From NCBI GenBank assembly GCA_934279105.1, contig CAKQWR010000051.1:1-11875 (forward strand): DNA of 11,875 nt. The letters are read 5' to 3'. Source of the DNA: an uncultured Oribacterium sp. (GTDB lineage Bacteria; Bacillota; Clostridia; Lachnospirales; Lachnospiraceae). Shown here piece by piece: positions 5,804-11,875 of the stretch (position 1 is the stretch's first letter; each line of letters begins with the position of its first letter). Below the pieces are notes generated by a model, which saw nothing but the letters and a program-made list of their open reading frames with translations, was not told the DNA's origin and did no database searches. Made by a program: the position numbers and the translations under genes.

Positions 5804-5860
5804 AGTGTAATACTCCTTGTGAAGTGTGACTAAATATGAGCTTTTTAGATATACCGATAC

Positions 5861-5901
5861 ATATTACCTTTTTATAATAGAAAAAACAATTAATATTGTT
5901 T
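5861..5901 (-). promoter_or_regulatory. Promoter with overlapping palindrome for the SGNH-like gene
   Basis: Read on the minus strand, TTGTTT (5889-5884) and TAATAT (5866-5861) are 17 nt apart, placing transcription start about 50 nt before the ATG. A perfect palindrome, AAACAAT (5884-5890) and ATTGTTT (5895-5901) around TAAT, covers the -35 and suggests a repressor or activator site. A weaker inverted pair, GAATTTT (5902-5908) and AAAATTC (5925-5931), lies beyond it. No convincing plus-strand promoter was found in 5950-6051 for the divergent gene. Confidence 0.5.
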
Positions 5902-6051
5902 GAATTTTTTGTGTTCGAAAAGTCAAAATTCGGCTGTGCTGTGCTGAAAAACAGCGCATATGGAGCCATTTGTTGAATTGTTTTCTATTACGAACATTAC
6001 ACCGGCTGGTAGAAACGATATCCTAAATAGATATGAGATGATGATATCGAT

Positions 6052-6852
6052 ATGCCACTGGATAAGAGTATTATGCTGAGAGATAAGGACATTCGGGAAC
6101 CGCTGTTCACTTTCCTCGAGGAAAGCTATGGACGGATCCGAATCATCGAAGAAAAGAATATGGGCGGGAGCCGTGCGGATGTGATTATGGTGACGCCGGA
6201 TAGTTTCGTGGGAATCGAAATCAAGTCCGACGCGGATACATATACACGTCTCGCAGGACAGGTTGAGGACTATGATCGATATTTCGACATGAATATCATC
6301 GTGGTCGGAACGCGGCATGCGATGCATGTCGAGGAGCATGTTCCGGAGAGCTGGGGGATCATCACGGTTGAAGAAGTAGATGGGCATGCGGATTTCTATA
6401 TCCTGCGTCGTCCGAAACCGAATCCGGAGATGGATGCGGCACGGAAATTAAGCCTTCTCTGGCGACCGGAGCTCCAGCATATCGTATATCGACACTTGAA
6501 ATATAAGTATGATCGAATCTCAAAAAAACAGGTCATCGAGAAAATTATCGAGGGCGTTCCTTATGATACACTTCGCCATGAAATGTCAGATGAACTGTTC
6601 GAGCGGGATTACACTCGTATATTTGATGAAATCAATCAGTTCCGTGTCGAGCGAGAAGGGAAGAAACCACGACGGAGACGTCGTAAACTGCATGCAAAAC
6701 TTCATTCGACGCTGCCGGCTGATCATTCATCTTCATCCGATTCGGATATGCGCGGTGAAGAAAAGATAAAACGCGCGGGTGCGACTCGAACGAGCCGTCG
6801 GCGTAAACCCAATCTGCAAGTGTCGCATGTGGTAAAAGGGCATAGGAAATAA
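6052..6852 (+). CDS. sce7726-family protein (PD-(D/E)XK nuclease-like)
   Basis: The 266-aa protein matches the sce7726 family. A short N-terminal helix (REPLFTFLEE, 15-24) is followed by the nuclease-like core: acidic I-I-E-E (31-34), GGSRADVIMV (38-47) with D43, GIEIKSDADT (54-63) with E56 and K58, a Q70-containing helix, then NIIVVGTRHA (81-90) and WGIITVEE (101-108). These fit the E, D, ExK and Q arrangement of PD-(D/E)XK endonucleases. Family function is unproven; genome contexts suggest nucleic-acid processing. The C-terminal third (about 200-266) is very basic, with KKPRRRRRK and TRTSRRRKP, and probably disordered, compatible with DNA or RNA binding. The ATG at 6052 has only a weak Shine-Dalgarno and a second ATG at 6073 is possible. 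The AEC gene begins 39 nt downstream, so the two may share a transcript. Confidence 0.75.
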   Translation: MPLDKSIMLRDKDIREPLFTFLEESYGRIRIIEEKNMGGSRADVIMVTPDSFVGIEIKSDADTYTRLAGQVEDYDRYFDMNIIVVGTRHAMHVEEHVPESWGIITVEEVDGHADFYILRRPKPNPEMDAARKLSLLWRPELQHIVYRHLKYKYDRISKKQVIEKIIEGVPYDTLRHEMSDELFERDYTRIFDEINQFRVEREGKKPRRRRRKLHAKLHSTLPADHSSSSDSDMRGEEKIKRAGATRTSRRRKPNLQVSHVVKGHRK

Positions 6853-6891
6853 ATGTAAGACGCTACATAAAGGAAGAATCAGAGGGGAATT

Positions 6892-7839
6892 ATGGAGAGC
6901 TTTTTTGTGGCGGCGAATGCCGTCGTACCGTTTATTTGTTATATGTCATATGGATATCTGATCCGACATCTGGGGTTCGGTGATGAGAGCTTCTATAAGC
7001 GCCTCAATCAAATCGTTTTCAAGGCGTTTTTTCCGCTGATGATGTTTAACAGTCTGTATACCTCGAAGGCGGATTTCAAGACAAATACGAAACTGGCACT
7101 AACGGCAGTTGTGATTCTTCTGGTGGCGATTGTTCTAACTGTTCTGCTTACACCTTTATTTGTAAAGGAGGACCCACGACGTGGGGTGGTAGCACAGGCG
7201 ACCTGGCGCTCAAACACACTGATGTTTGCACTGCCCCTTGCAGTCAGCATGTACGGAGAAGAAGCAGGATCGCTGGCGTCCATCGTCATCGCATGCTGTG
7301 TTCCGATTTATAATATCGCAGCGGTATTTATTCTTGAGTATTTTCGTCGAACTGATGGCGAGAAGACGAGCGGCGTAAAGATGCTTCGGAATATTCTCAC
7401 GAATCCGCTGATCATCGGTGCCATCGCCGGTATTCTGTTCCGCGTGTTACATATCGTTCTTCCATCCTGTATCGTGAAACCAATCAAGTCGATTTCAGAT
7501 ATGACGTCACCACTTGCGATTTTTATATGTGGCGCAACGCTGGTATTACCAGATATACGGAAAAATATCAAACTGATTTCGATCTGCACCGGCTTGAAGC
7601 TGGTGGTGGTGCCAGCCATCGTCGTGACGATCTGCTATATGCTTGGATTCCGTGATATCGAACTGTTCATCCTGTTCGCACTTTTTGCGACACCACTTGC
7701 AAACGCGATTTTCCCGATGAGTCAGAGCATGGGCGGTGATGGAGAACTCGCCGGTGAAATGCTCGCCATCAGTACCGTCACCTCGATGTTTACGATTTTC
7801 TTCTGGATCATCGCACTGAACGCAGCAGGTATATTTTAA
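6892..7839 (+). CDS. AEC-family (auxin efflux carrier type) transporter
   Basis: The 315-aa integral membrane protein has about ten hydrophobic segments in two five-helix halves: roughly 8-27, 42-58, 68-92, 105-120, 127-148, 170-190, 203-220, 226-250, 255-275 and 290-312. Family-typical features are FKAFFPLMMFNSLY in helix 2, the WRSNTLMFALPLA segment at about 104-116 (family form: R-x-N-x-G/x-F-x-G-x-P), and TPLANAIFPMSQSMGGDGEL near 266-285. AEC carriers export or take up organic anions such as malate or malonate in bacteria; the substrate cannot be read from sequence. The ATG at 6892 has GAGGGG at 6882-6887. It ends just before a strong terminator, closing a possible two-gene unit with the sce7726-type gene. 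Confidence 0.9.
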   Translation: MESFFVAANAVVPFICYMSYGYLIRHLGFGDESFYKRLNQIVFKAFFPLMMFNSLYTSKADFKTNTKLALTAVVILLVAIVLTVLLTPLFVKEDPRRGVVAQATWRSNTLMFALPLAVSMYGEEAGSLASIVIACCVPIYNIAAVFILEYFRRTDGEKTSGVKMLRNILTNPLIIGAIAGILFRVLHIVLPSCIVKPIKSISDMTSPLAIFICGATLVLPDIRKNIKLISICTGLKLVVVPAIVVTICYMLGFRDIELFILFALFATPLANAIFPMSQSMGGDGELAGEMLAISTVTSMFTIFFWIIALNAAGIF

Positions 7840-7844
7840 TAAGT

Positions 7845-7873
7845 AGAGGTCTGTTTTACAGACCTCTTTTTTA
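7845..7873 (+). terminator. Intrinsic terminator after the AEC transporter gene
   Basis: AGAGGTCTG (7845-7853) and CAGACCTCT (7859-7867) form a perfect 9-bp stem with a TTTTA loop, followed by a T run. It lies 5 nt past the transporter stop. Confidence 0.92.
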
Positions 7874-7881
7874 TATCAATA

Positions 7882-7937
7882 TGACATGCCAAAAATGTCA
7901 AAGATACATTTTACATAGGCTTCAAAAGGACTACAAT
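7882..7937 (+). promoter_or_regulatory. Promoter of the 252-aa gene / exporter unit
   Basis: TTTACA (7910-7915) and TACAAT (7932-7937) are separated by 16 nt, 26 nt before the start codon. Just upstream, TGACAT (7882-7887) and ATGTCA (7895-7900) form a 6-bp inverted repeat with a 7-nt spacer that could be a regulator site. The promoter call is reasonable and the operator call weak. Confidence 0.5.
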
Positions 7938-7963
7938 ATGCATCGGAATGAGAGGTGATATAG

Positions 7964-8722
7964 ATGTCTACGATTTTTCCGAGAGAAGATAAATCTGAGC
8001 TTTTGTTTAAAAAGATTCTGGAGGATGAGGATGCCTGTGCGCGGCTGTCTGAAACCTTTTACGGTGCCATCGATCCGGATCAGACACTGGTGGGCGGCTA
8101 TCTGAAGCCGCAGGAGTTTGCGAAGGCACTGTTTGATGCCTACACAAATCGTGATCTGTCTGCACTTTTGATGGCGCTGACACAGAACAGCATGTTTGAT
8201 ATTCTGCGAAATTCCTATATTGCACCATTCCGCTTTAACGAAGATGGGAAGGAGAATCCGATTATCCTGACGGATGATGACGGAAACCTCCGTAAAGATC
8301 TCGATGGCGAAGTGCCGGAGGCAGATTACGAACGATTTCATCGAGAGTTCCGTCACATGGATGACTGTAAGATGTACCTCGCGCATGGCTGTCGACTCAA
8401 TCATGCGTATGATGAAAATACCATGGATGTCGTCGAAATGAAGTCGTTTGATCACTATGGTGTACTTCTCATCTATGATCTGCCCGATACGGTGAAGCGG
8501 CAGGAGACGGAAGCACAGGCATACGCGGCTGTGCTGGACATCGTGCTGAAGCTTCAGAAGGAGCTTCCGAGCGCAACCGTATACTACGGGCAGGATGTTG
8601 TGAAGAAAGGGGAACGTGGCTACGATGAGCTCGGCGTTTTCCTTCACAAGCATCTGCTGAAAAAGAATTTCGACCGGAATCTCGCGACGGTCACGAAAAT
8701 CCTGCACGGAGAGAAGATTTAA
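7964..8722 (+). CDS. Hypothetical protein, 252 aa, unrecognised family
   Basis: I do not recognise this protein. It is soluble and acidic, with no signal peptide or membrane segment. The N-terminal half is helical (ELLFKKILEDEDACARLSET, then LKPQEFAKALFDAYTNRDLS and LLMALTQNSMFDILRNSYIA). A linker rich in D, E and N (about 92-112) leads to a predicted alpha/beta half: CKMYLAHGCRLNHAY, then VVEMKSFDHYGVLLIYDLPD, a helix, and the end region YDELGVFLHKHLLKKNFDRN. The VEMKSF strand is loosely reminiscent of a nuclease ExK core, but no supporting residues were found. An AGAGGTGA Shine-Dalgarno lies 7 nt before the ATG. The exporter gene begins 17 nt after its stop, so co-transcription is likely. 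Confidence 0.8.
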   Translation: MSTIFPREDKSELLFKKILEDEDACARLSETFYGAIDPDQTLVGGYLKPQEFAKALFDAYTNRDLSALLMALTQNSMFDILRNSYIAPFRFNEDGKENPIILTDDDGNLRKDLDGEVPEADYERFHREFRHMDDCKMYLAHGCRLNHAYDENTMDVVEMKSFDHYGVLLIYDLPDTVKRQETEAQAYAAVLDIVLKLQKELPSATVYYGQDVVKKGERGYDELGVFLHKHLLKKNFDRNLATVTKILHGEKI

Positions 8723-8739
8723 TCGAGAGGCGTAACGTC

Positions 8740-10068
8740 ATGGAATTGGAAGCTGCTTTGCGAAATCACATGGAGGTGCACTGGATGGAATACACCGCGG
8801 ATGACGCGGATATCCCCATCACAGAGGCGAGCCTGATTGAAAAATCGGCGATCATTGGGCGATGCGGGCTCGAGCTTCTGTCCTGTGGCACCGGTGCGTG
8901 GCGTGTACGGAGCTCCATGAATGCGTTGTCACGAGCGCTGGGACTTACCTGTACTGTAGACATCGGCCTTATGTCCCTCACCTATAACTGTTTCGATGGT
9001 GAAGAGTGCGTATCGCAGTCACTCTGTCTTACGAACACCGGCGTCAATACCTCGAAGCTGAATCGACTCGAGCACTTCGTTTCGGACTTTCCGACGAAAG
9101 GAATTTTGATGACTGGCGCCGAGCTCCACGCTGAGCTGGACGACATCGAGCACATCCACGGGCTGTACAGTCCGATGAAGCTCGGTCTCGCGGCGGCGCT
9201 CGCGTGCGGCGGATTCACCTTTCTGTTGGGTGGCGGTTTGCCTGAAATGCTACTCGCATTCTGTGGCGCCGGTATAGGAAACGCGGTTCGCTGTAAGCTG
9301 ATTAAACATCACTATACACTGTTTATGAATGTTTCGGTGTCCGTGGCAGCAGCCTGCCTTACCTATACGATACTTCTGCGTCTCGCCCAGTGCCTGCTTG
9401 GACTTGCACCGATTCACGAAGCCGGTTACATCTGTGCAATGCTCTTTATCATACCGGGCTTCCCGTTTATTACCAGCGGTATCGACCTCGCAAAGCTCGA
9501 TCTGCGAAGTGGACTTGAGCGTCTGAGCTATGCTCTCATCATTATCCTCGTTGCGACGCTATCTGCCTGGATCATGGCCCTTTTGTTTCATCTCTGCCCA
9601 CTCGATTTTGCGCCTCTCGGGCTCAATGCAGGCGAACTTCTGGTATGCCGCCTTCTCGCGAGCTTCTGTGGTGTCTTCGGATTCTCCATCATGTTCAACA
9701 GTCCGCTGTCACTGGCGGCGACCGCAGCCTGCATCGGCGCGATTGCGAATACCTTCCGATTGGAACTTGTGGATTTTGCGGCCATTCCACCAGCGGCCGC
9801 GGCCTTCTGCGGTGCCGCACTGTCCGGCCTCCTCGCATCTTTTCTGAAAACACGTGTCGGCTATCCTCGCATCGCTCTTACGGTACCGGCCATCGTCATC
9901 ATGGTACCGGGACTTTACTTCTATAAAGGCATCTATAATCTCGGCATTATGGCTCTCGGTGAATCCGCATCCTGGCTTGCGTCTGCGATTCTTATCATCA
10001 TGGCATTGCCGCTCGGCCTCATCTTCGCGAGAATCCTGAGTGATAAGTCGTTCCGATACTGCACGTGA
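8740..10068 (+). CDS. Threonine/serine exporter family protein (ThrE-type, fused)
   Basis: The 442-aa protein joins both parts of the ThrE exporter in one chain: the N-terminal DUF1212-type domain and the C-terminal DUF3815-type membrane half, which many bacteria encode as two small genes. Residues 1-150 are cytoplasmic and carry the family motif GTGAWRVRSSMNALSRALGL (49-68) and an NTGVNTSKL stretch. About ten membrane segments follow, from LGLAAALACGGFTFLLGGGL (148-167) to ASAILIIMALPLGLIFARIL near the C-terminus; VPAIVIMVPGLYFYKGIY (378-395) is the usual ThrE_2 signature. The protein would export threonine or serine from the cytoplasm using the proton gradient. The ATG at 8740 has GAGAGG at 8725-8730. 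It forms a unit with the preceding 252-aa protein and is followed by a structured non-coding stretch and a terminator. Confidence 0.9.
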   Translation: MELEAALRNHMEVHWMEYTADDADIPITEASLIEKSAIIGRCGLELLSCGTGAWRVRSSMNALSRALGLTCTVDIGLMSLTYNCFDGEECVSQSLCLTNTGVNTSKLNRLEHFVSDFPTKGILMTGAELHAELDDIEHIHGLYSPMKLGLAAALACGGFTFLLGGGLPEMLLAFCGAGIGNAVRCKLIKHHYTLFMNVSVSVAAACLTYTILLRLAQCLLGLAPIHEAGYICAMLFIIPGFPFITSGIDLAKLDLRSGLERLSYALIIILVATLSAWIMALLFHLCPLDFAPLGLNAGELLVCRLLASFCGVFGFSIMFNSPLSLAATAACIGAIANTFRLELVDFAAIPPAAAAFCGAALSGLLASFLKTRVGYPRIALTVPAIVIMVPGLYFYKGIYNLGIMALGESASWLASAILIIMALPLGLIFARILSDKSFRYCT

Positions 10069-10070
10069 CA

Positions 10071-10169
10071 GTAGCTGCAGTTCAGACGGGAGACCCTAGA
10101 GGACCGGCAACGGAGGCACGGTACTCCGAGACCGGTGAACTCTAAGCCGGGAACCCTCGCTGCGGCTGC
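10071..10169 (+). ncRNA. Candidate structured RNA (exporter 3' region or galK-side regulatory RNA)
   Basis: Starting 3 nt after the exporter stop, about 100 nt fold into a closed architecture by eye. An outer stem pairs 10071-10081 with 10159-10169 (11 bp including G-U pairs). Inside, three stacked helices, TAGAG/CTCTA (10097-10101 with 10140-10144), ACCGG/CCGGT (10103-10107 with 10132-10136) and CGGAG/CTCCG (10111-10115 with 10124-10128), are separated by purine-rich internal loops (g/gaa, caa/aga) and capped by an 8-nt loop. Short GGG-CCC hairpins lie on either side (10088-10096 and 10149-10156). There is no open frame. I match it to no known riboswitch or RNA family. It precedes an intrinsic terminator, which is riboswitch-like, but a processed 3'-UTR RNA is equally possible. 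Confidence 0.45.
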
Positions 10170-10193
10170 AACACCTAAGATTTTTACAGATTG

Positions 10194-10232
10194 AAAGAGG
10201 TTTTTCGCGTTGACTGTGAAAAACCTCTTTTC
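10194..10232 (+). terminator. Intrinsic terminator ending the exporter unit
   Basis: AAAGAGGTTTTTC (10194-10206) pairs perfectly over 13 bp with GAAAAACCTCTTT (10218-10230), with an 11-nt loop and a short T run at the end of the 3' arm. It separates the exporter unit from galK. Its loop and 3' arm double as the galK promoter. Confidence 0.8.
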
Positions 10233-10238
10233 TATAAT
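10210..10238 (+). promoter_or_regulatory. galK promoter embedded in the upstream terminator
   Basis: TTGACT (10210-10215) and a consensus TATAAT (10233-10238) have the ideal 17-nt spacing. The -35 starts in the terminator loop and the spacer is the terminator's 3' arm. Transcription should start near 10245, giving a leader of about 134 nt before galK. That leader has no open frame with a good ribosome binding site. Confidence 0.8.
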
Positions 10239-10378
10239 GATAGCTGTATGTGTTAAAATTTTACCACGCGTGCGCGGATATCGGAGCTGTTCTTGTGCTG
10301 AAAGCCCATGTTTCGTGGGATTTCGGTGTTTTTCGGGAGCCGGTACCATGGACGACCGCGGCAGCCAAGGAGGAAAAG

Positions 10379-11557
10379 ATGGATCTTTCGTACAAGGAGA
10401 ATGCGCTGAAGGCATTTGAGGAGAAATTTGGGGATACGAATGGCGTGAAGTGTTACTTCGCACCGGGACGTGTCAATCTGATCGGTGAGCATACGGACTA
10501 CAATGGTGGTCACGTTTTCCCATGCGCACTGACCATCGGTACCTATGCAGCTGCACGTCGTCGTGAGGACCGTAAGCTTCGTTTTTACAGCGTAAATCTC
10601 AGTAACAATGGTGTGATCGAGACATCTCTTGATGCGTTCACCCCGCTGAAGGAAGAGCGCTGGATCACCTACCCGATGGGCGTGATGTGGGCGTTTGAGA
10701 AGCGTGGCTTCAAGCTCGAGAGCGGCCTCGACATCGTCATCAACGGTAACATCCCGAACGGTTCCGGACTTAGCTCCAGTGCATCGCTCGAGGTTCTGAC
10801 CGGTTTCATCATCCGTGACCTTTTCGGCTTCGGCGATGTCACAAACGTGGACCTCGCCCTGATCGGCCAGGACGCGGAGAACAACTACGCCGGCATGAAC
10901 TGCGGCATCATGGACCAGTTCGCGAGTGCGATGGGTAAGAAGGACAACGCCATCTTCCTTGACTGTGCAACCCTGAACTATGAGTATGCGCCGGTCGTGC
11001 TGGACGGCATGAAGCTTGTCGTGACGAATACAAATAAGAAGCATAAGCTCGTCGGCTCCGCATACAACGATCGCCGTCGTGAGTGTGAGGAGGCACGCGA
11101 GATCCTCGCGAAGGAGTGCGGTATCCAGACGCTCGGTGATCTGTCCAATGCTGATTTCGAAGCACATAAGGCTGCTCTCACGGATCCGATCGTTCAGAAA
11201 CGTGCGATGCATGCGGTCTATGAGAACAATCGTGCCATCGAAGCAGTTGCGGATCTGAAGGCCGGAAACATCGAGGCGTTCGGAAAGCTCATGAATGCAT
11301 CCCATGTCTCTCTTCGTGATGACTTCGAGGTCAGCTGCGAGGAGCTTGACGTACTCGTCGAGGAAGCATGGAAGGTGCCGGGTGTCATCGGCTCTCGTAT
11401 GACCGGTGGCGGCTTCGGCGGCTGCACTGTGTCCATCGTGAAGGACGACGCCATCGAGACCTTCGAGAAGCAGGTCGGCGAGGCGTATAAGAAGCGCATC
11501 GGTTATGACTGCACCTTCTATGTAGTCAGCATCGGCGATGGCCCTTCCGAGATTTAA
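10379..11557 (+). CDS. galK: Galactokinase
   Basis: The 392-aa cytoplasmic GHMP-family kinase phosphorylates alpha-D-galactose with ATP to galactose 1-phosphate, the first committed Leloir-pathway step. All three family motifs are present: the galactokinase signature GRVNLIGEHTDYNGGH (30-45), the ATP-binding PNGSGLSSSAS (126-136) and the C-terminal GSRMTGGGFGGCTV (338-351). R31 and D179 (in CGIMDQF) match the catalytic pair. Length is normal for the family. The start at 10379 is chosen for AAGGAGG at 10367-10373 and because the signature then falls at the usual distance. The frame extends upstream to 10250, but that stretch is leader-like and lacks a ribosome binding site. A strong promoter lies at 10210-10238, and galE follows 160 nt downstream, so the two probably serve galactose use together. 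Confidence 0.97.
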   Translation: MDLSYKENALKAFEEKFGDTNGVKCYFAPGRVNLIGEHTDYNGGHVFPCALTIGTYAAARRREDRKLRFYSVNLSNNGVIETSLDAFTPLKEERWITYPMGVMWAFEKRGFKLESGLDIVINGNIPNGSGLSSSASLEVLTGFIIRDLFGFGDVTNVDLALIGQDAENNYAGMNCGIMDQFASAMGKKDNAIFLDCATLNYEYAPVVLDGMKLVVTNTNKKHKLVGSAYNDRRRECEEAREILAKECGIQTLGDLSNADFEAHKAALTDPIVQKRAMHAVYENNRAIEAVADLKAGNIEAFGKLMNASHVSLRDDFEVSCEELDVLVEEAWKVPGVIGSRMTGGGFGGCTVSIVKDDAIETFEKQVGEAYKKRIGYDCTFYVVSIGDGPSEI

Positions 11558-11615
11558 TGATGTAAAATTCTCGTGTGCTGAACCGCACGGGGATGGAACG
11601 TGATAAACTATTCGA

Positions 11616-11875
<260 letters not shown>

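Noticed and set aside
10071..10169. tRNA or known riboswitch in the exporter-galK gap
   Set aside because: There is no cloverleaf, T-loop or anticodon arrangement, and I could not match conserved cores of common riboswitches; kept only as an unassigned structured RNA.
10250..10378. Extended galactokinase start at 10250
   Set aside because: It would fall almost at the transcription start with no ribosome binding site, and family length and motif positions fit the ATG at 10379 with AAGGAGG.

Overview
The window looks like a chromosomal segment of a Gram-positive Clostridia member (Bacillota), most probably Lachnospiraceae. That placement is inference. It rests on AGGAGG-type ribosome binding sites, sigma-A-like promoters, short-loop intrinsic terminators, gene families common in gut and rumen Clostridia (AbiEi, HicB, AAA+DUF4143, sce7726, fused ThrE exporter) and a galK-galE pair. 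No species can be named from the sequence alone.

Left part (1 to about 3840) is an accessory, partly decayed region. It holds an AbiEi-type antitoxin on the minus strand with its own palindromic operator but no readable AbiEii toxin behind it. Next is a HicB-type antitoxin with a 9-bp-arm palindromic operator and no HicA, only an 18-codon ORF. Then come a small unrecognised protein, a short remnant of an AAA-ATPase-like/DUF1703-type protein, and an intact minus-strand AAA ATPase with a DUF4143 nuclease-like C-terminus. Six copies of a 13-nt repeat, mostly 32 to 33 nt apart, sit upstream of that ATPase. A 296-bp deleted IS66-family element with perfect 15-bp ends closes the region.

Middle (3841 to 5900) is one large minus-strand gene for a membrane-anchored extracytoplasmic protein with an SGNH/GDSL-like fold. 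The residues expected at the Ser, Asn and His catalytic positions are all replaced, so it reads as a pseudo-hydrolase. A bidirectional terminator lies at its 3' end and a palindrome overlaps the likely promoter at its 5' end.

Right part (6052 to 11875) is plus-strand and more housekeeping in character. An sce7726-type nuclease-like protein is followed by an AEC-family transporter and a terminator. Then an unrecognised 252-aa protein and a fused ThrE-type threonine/serine exporter form an apparent two-gene unit. After it comes a strongly foldable non-coding stretch (10071-10169) and a terminator whose loop and 3' arm also carry the galK promoter. galK (galactokinase) and the start of galE (UDP-glucose 4-epimerase, cut by the window edge) are Leloir-pathway genes separated by a hairpin-rich 160-nt leader.

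The strongest candidates for something undescribed are the ~33-nt-phased repeat cluster at the AAA-DUF4143 gene, the inactivated SGNH surface protein, and the structured RNA between the exporter and galK.
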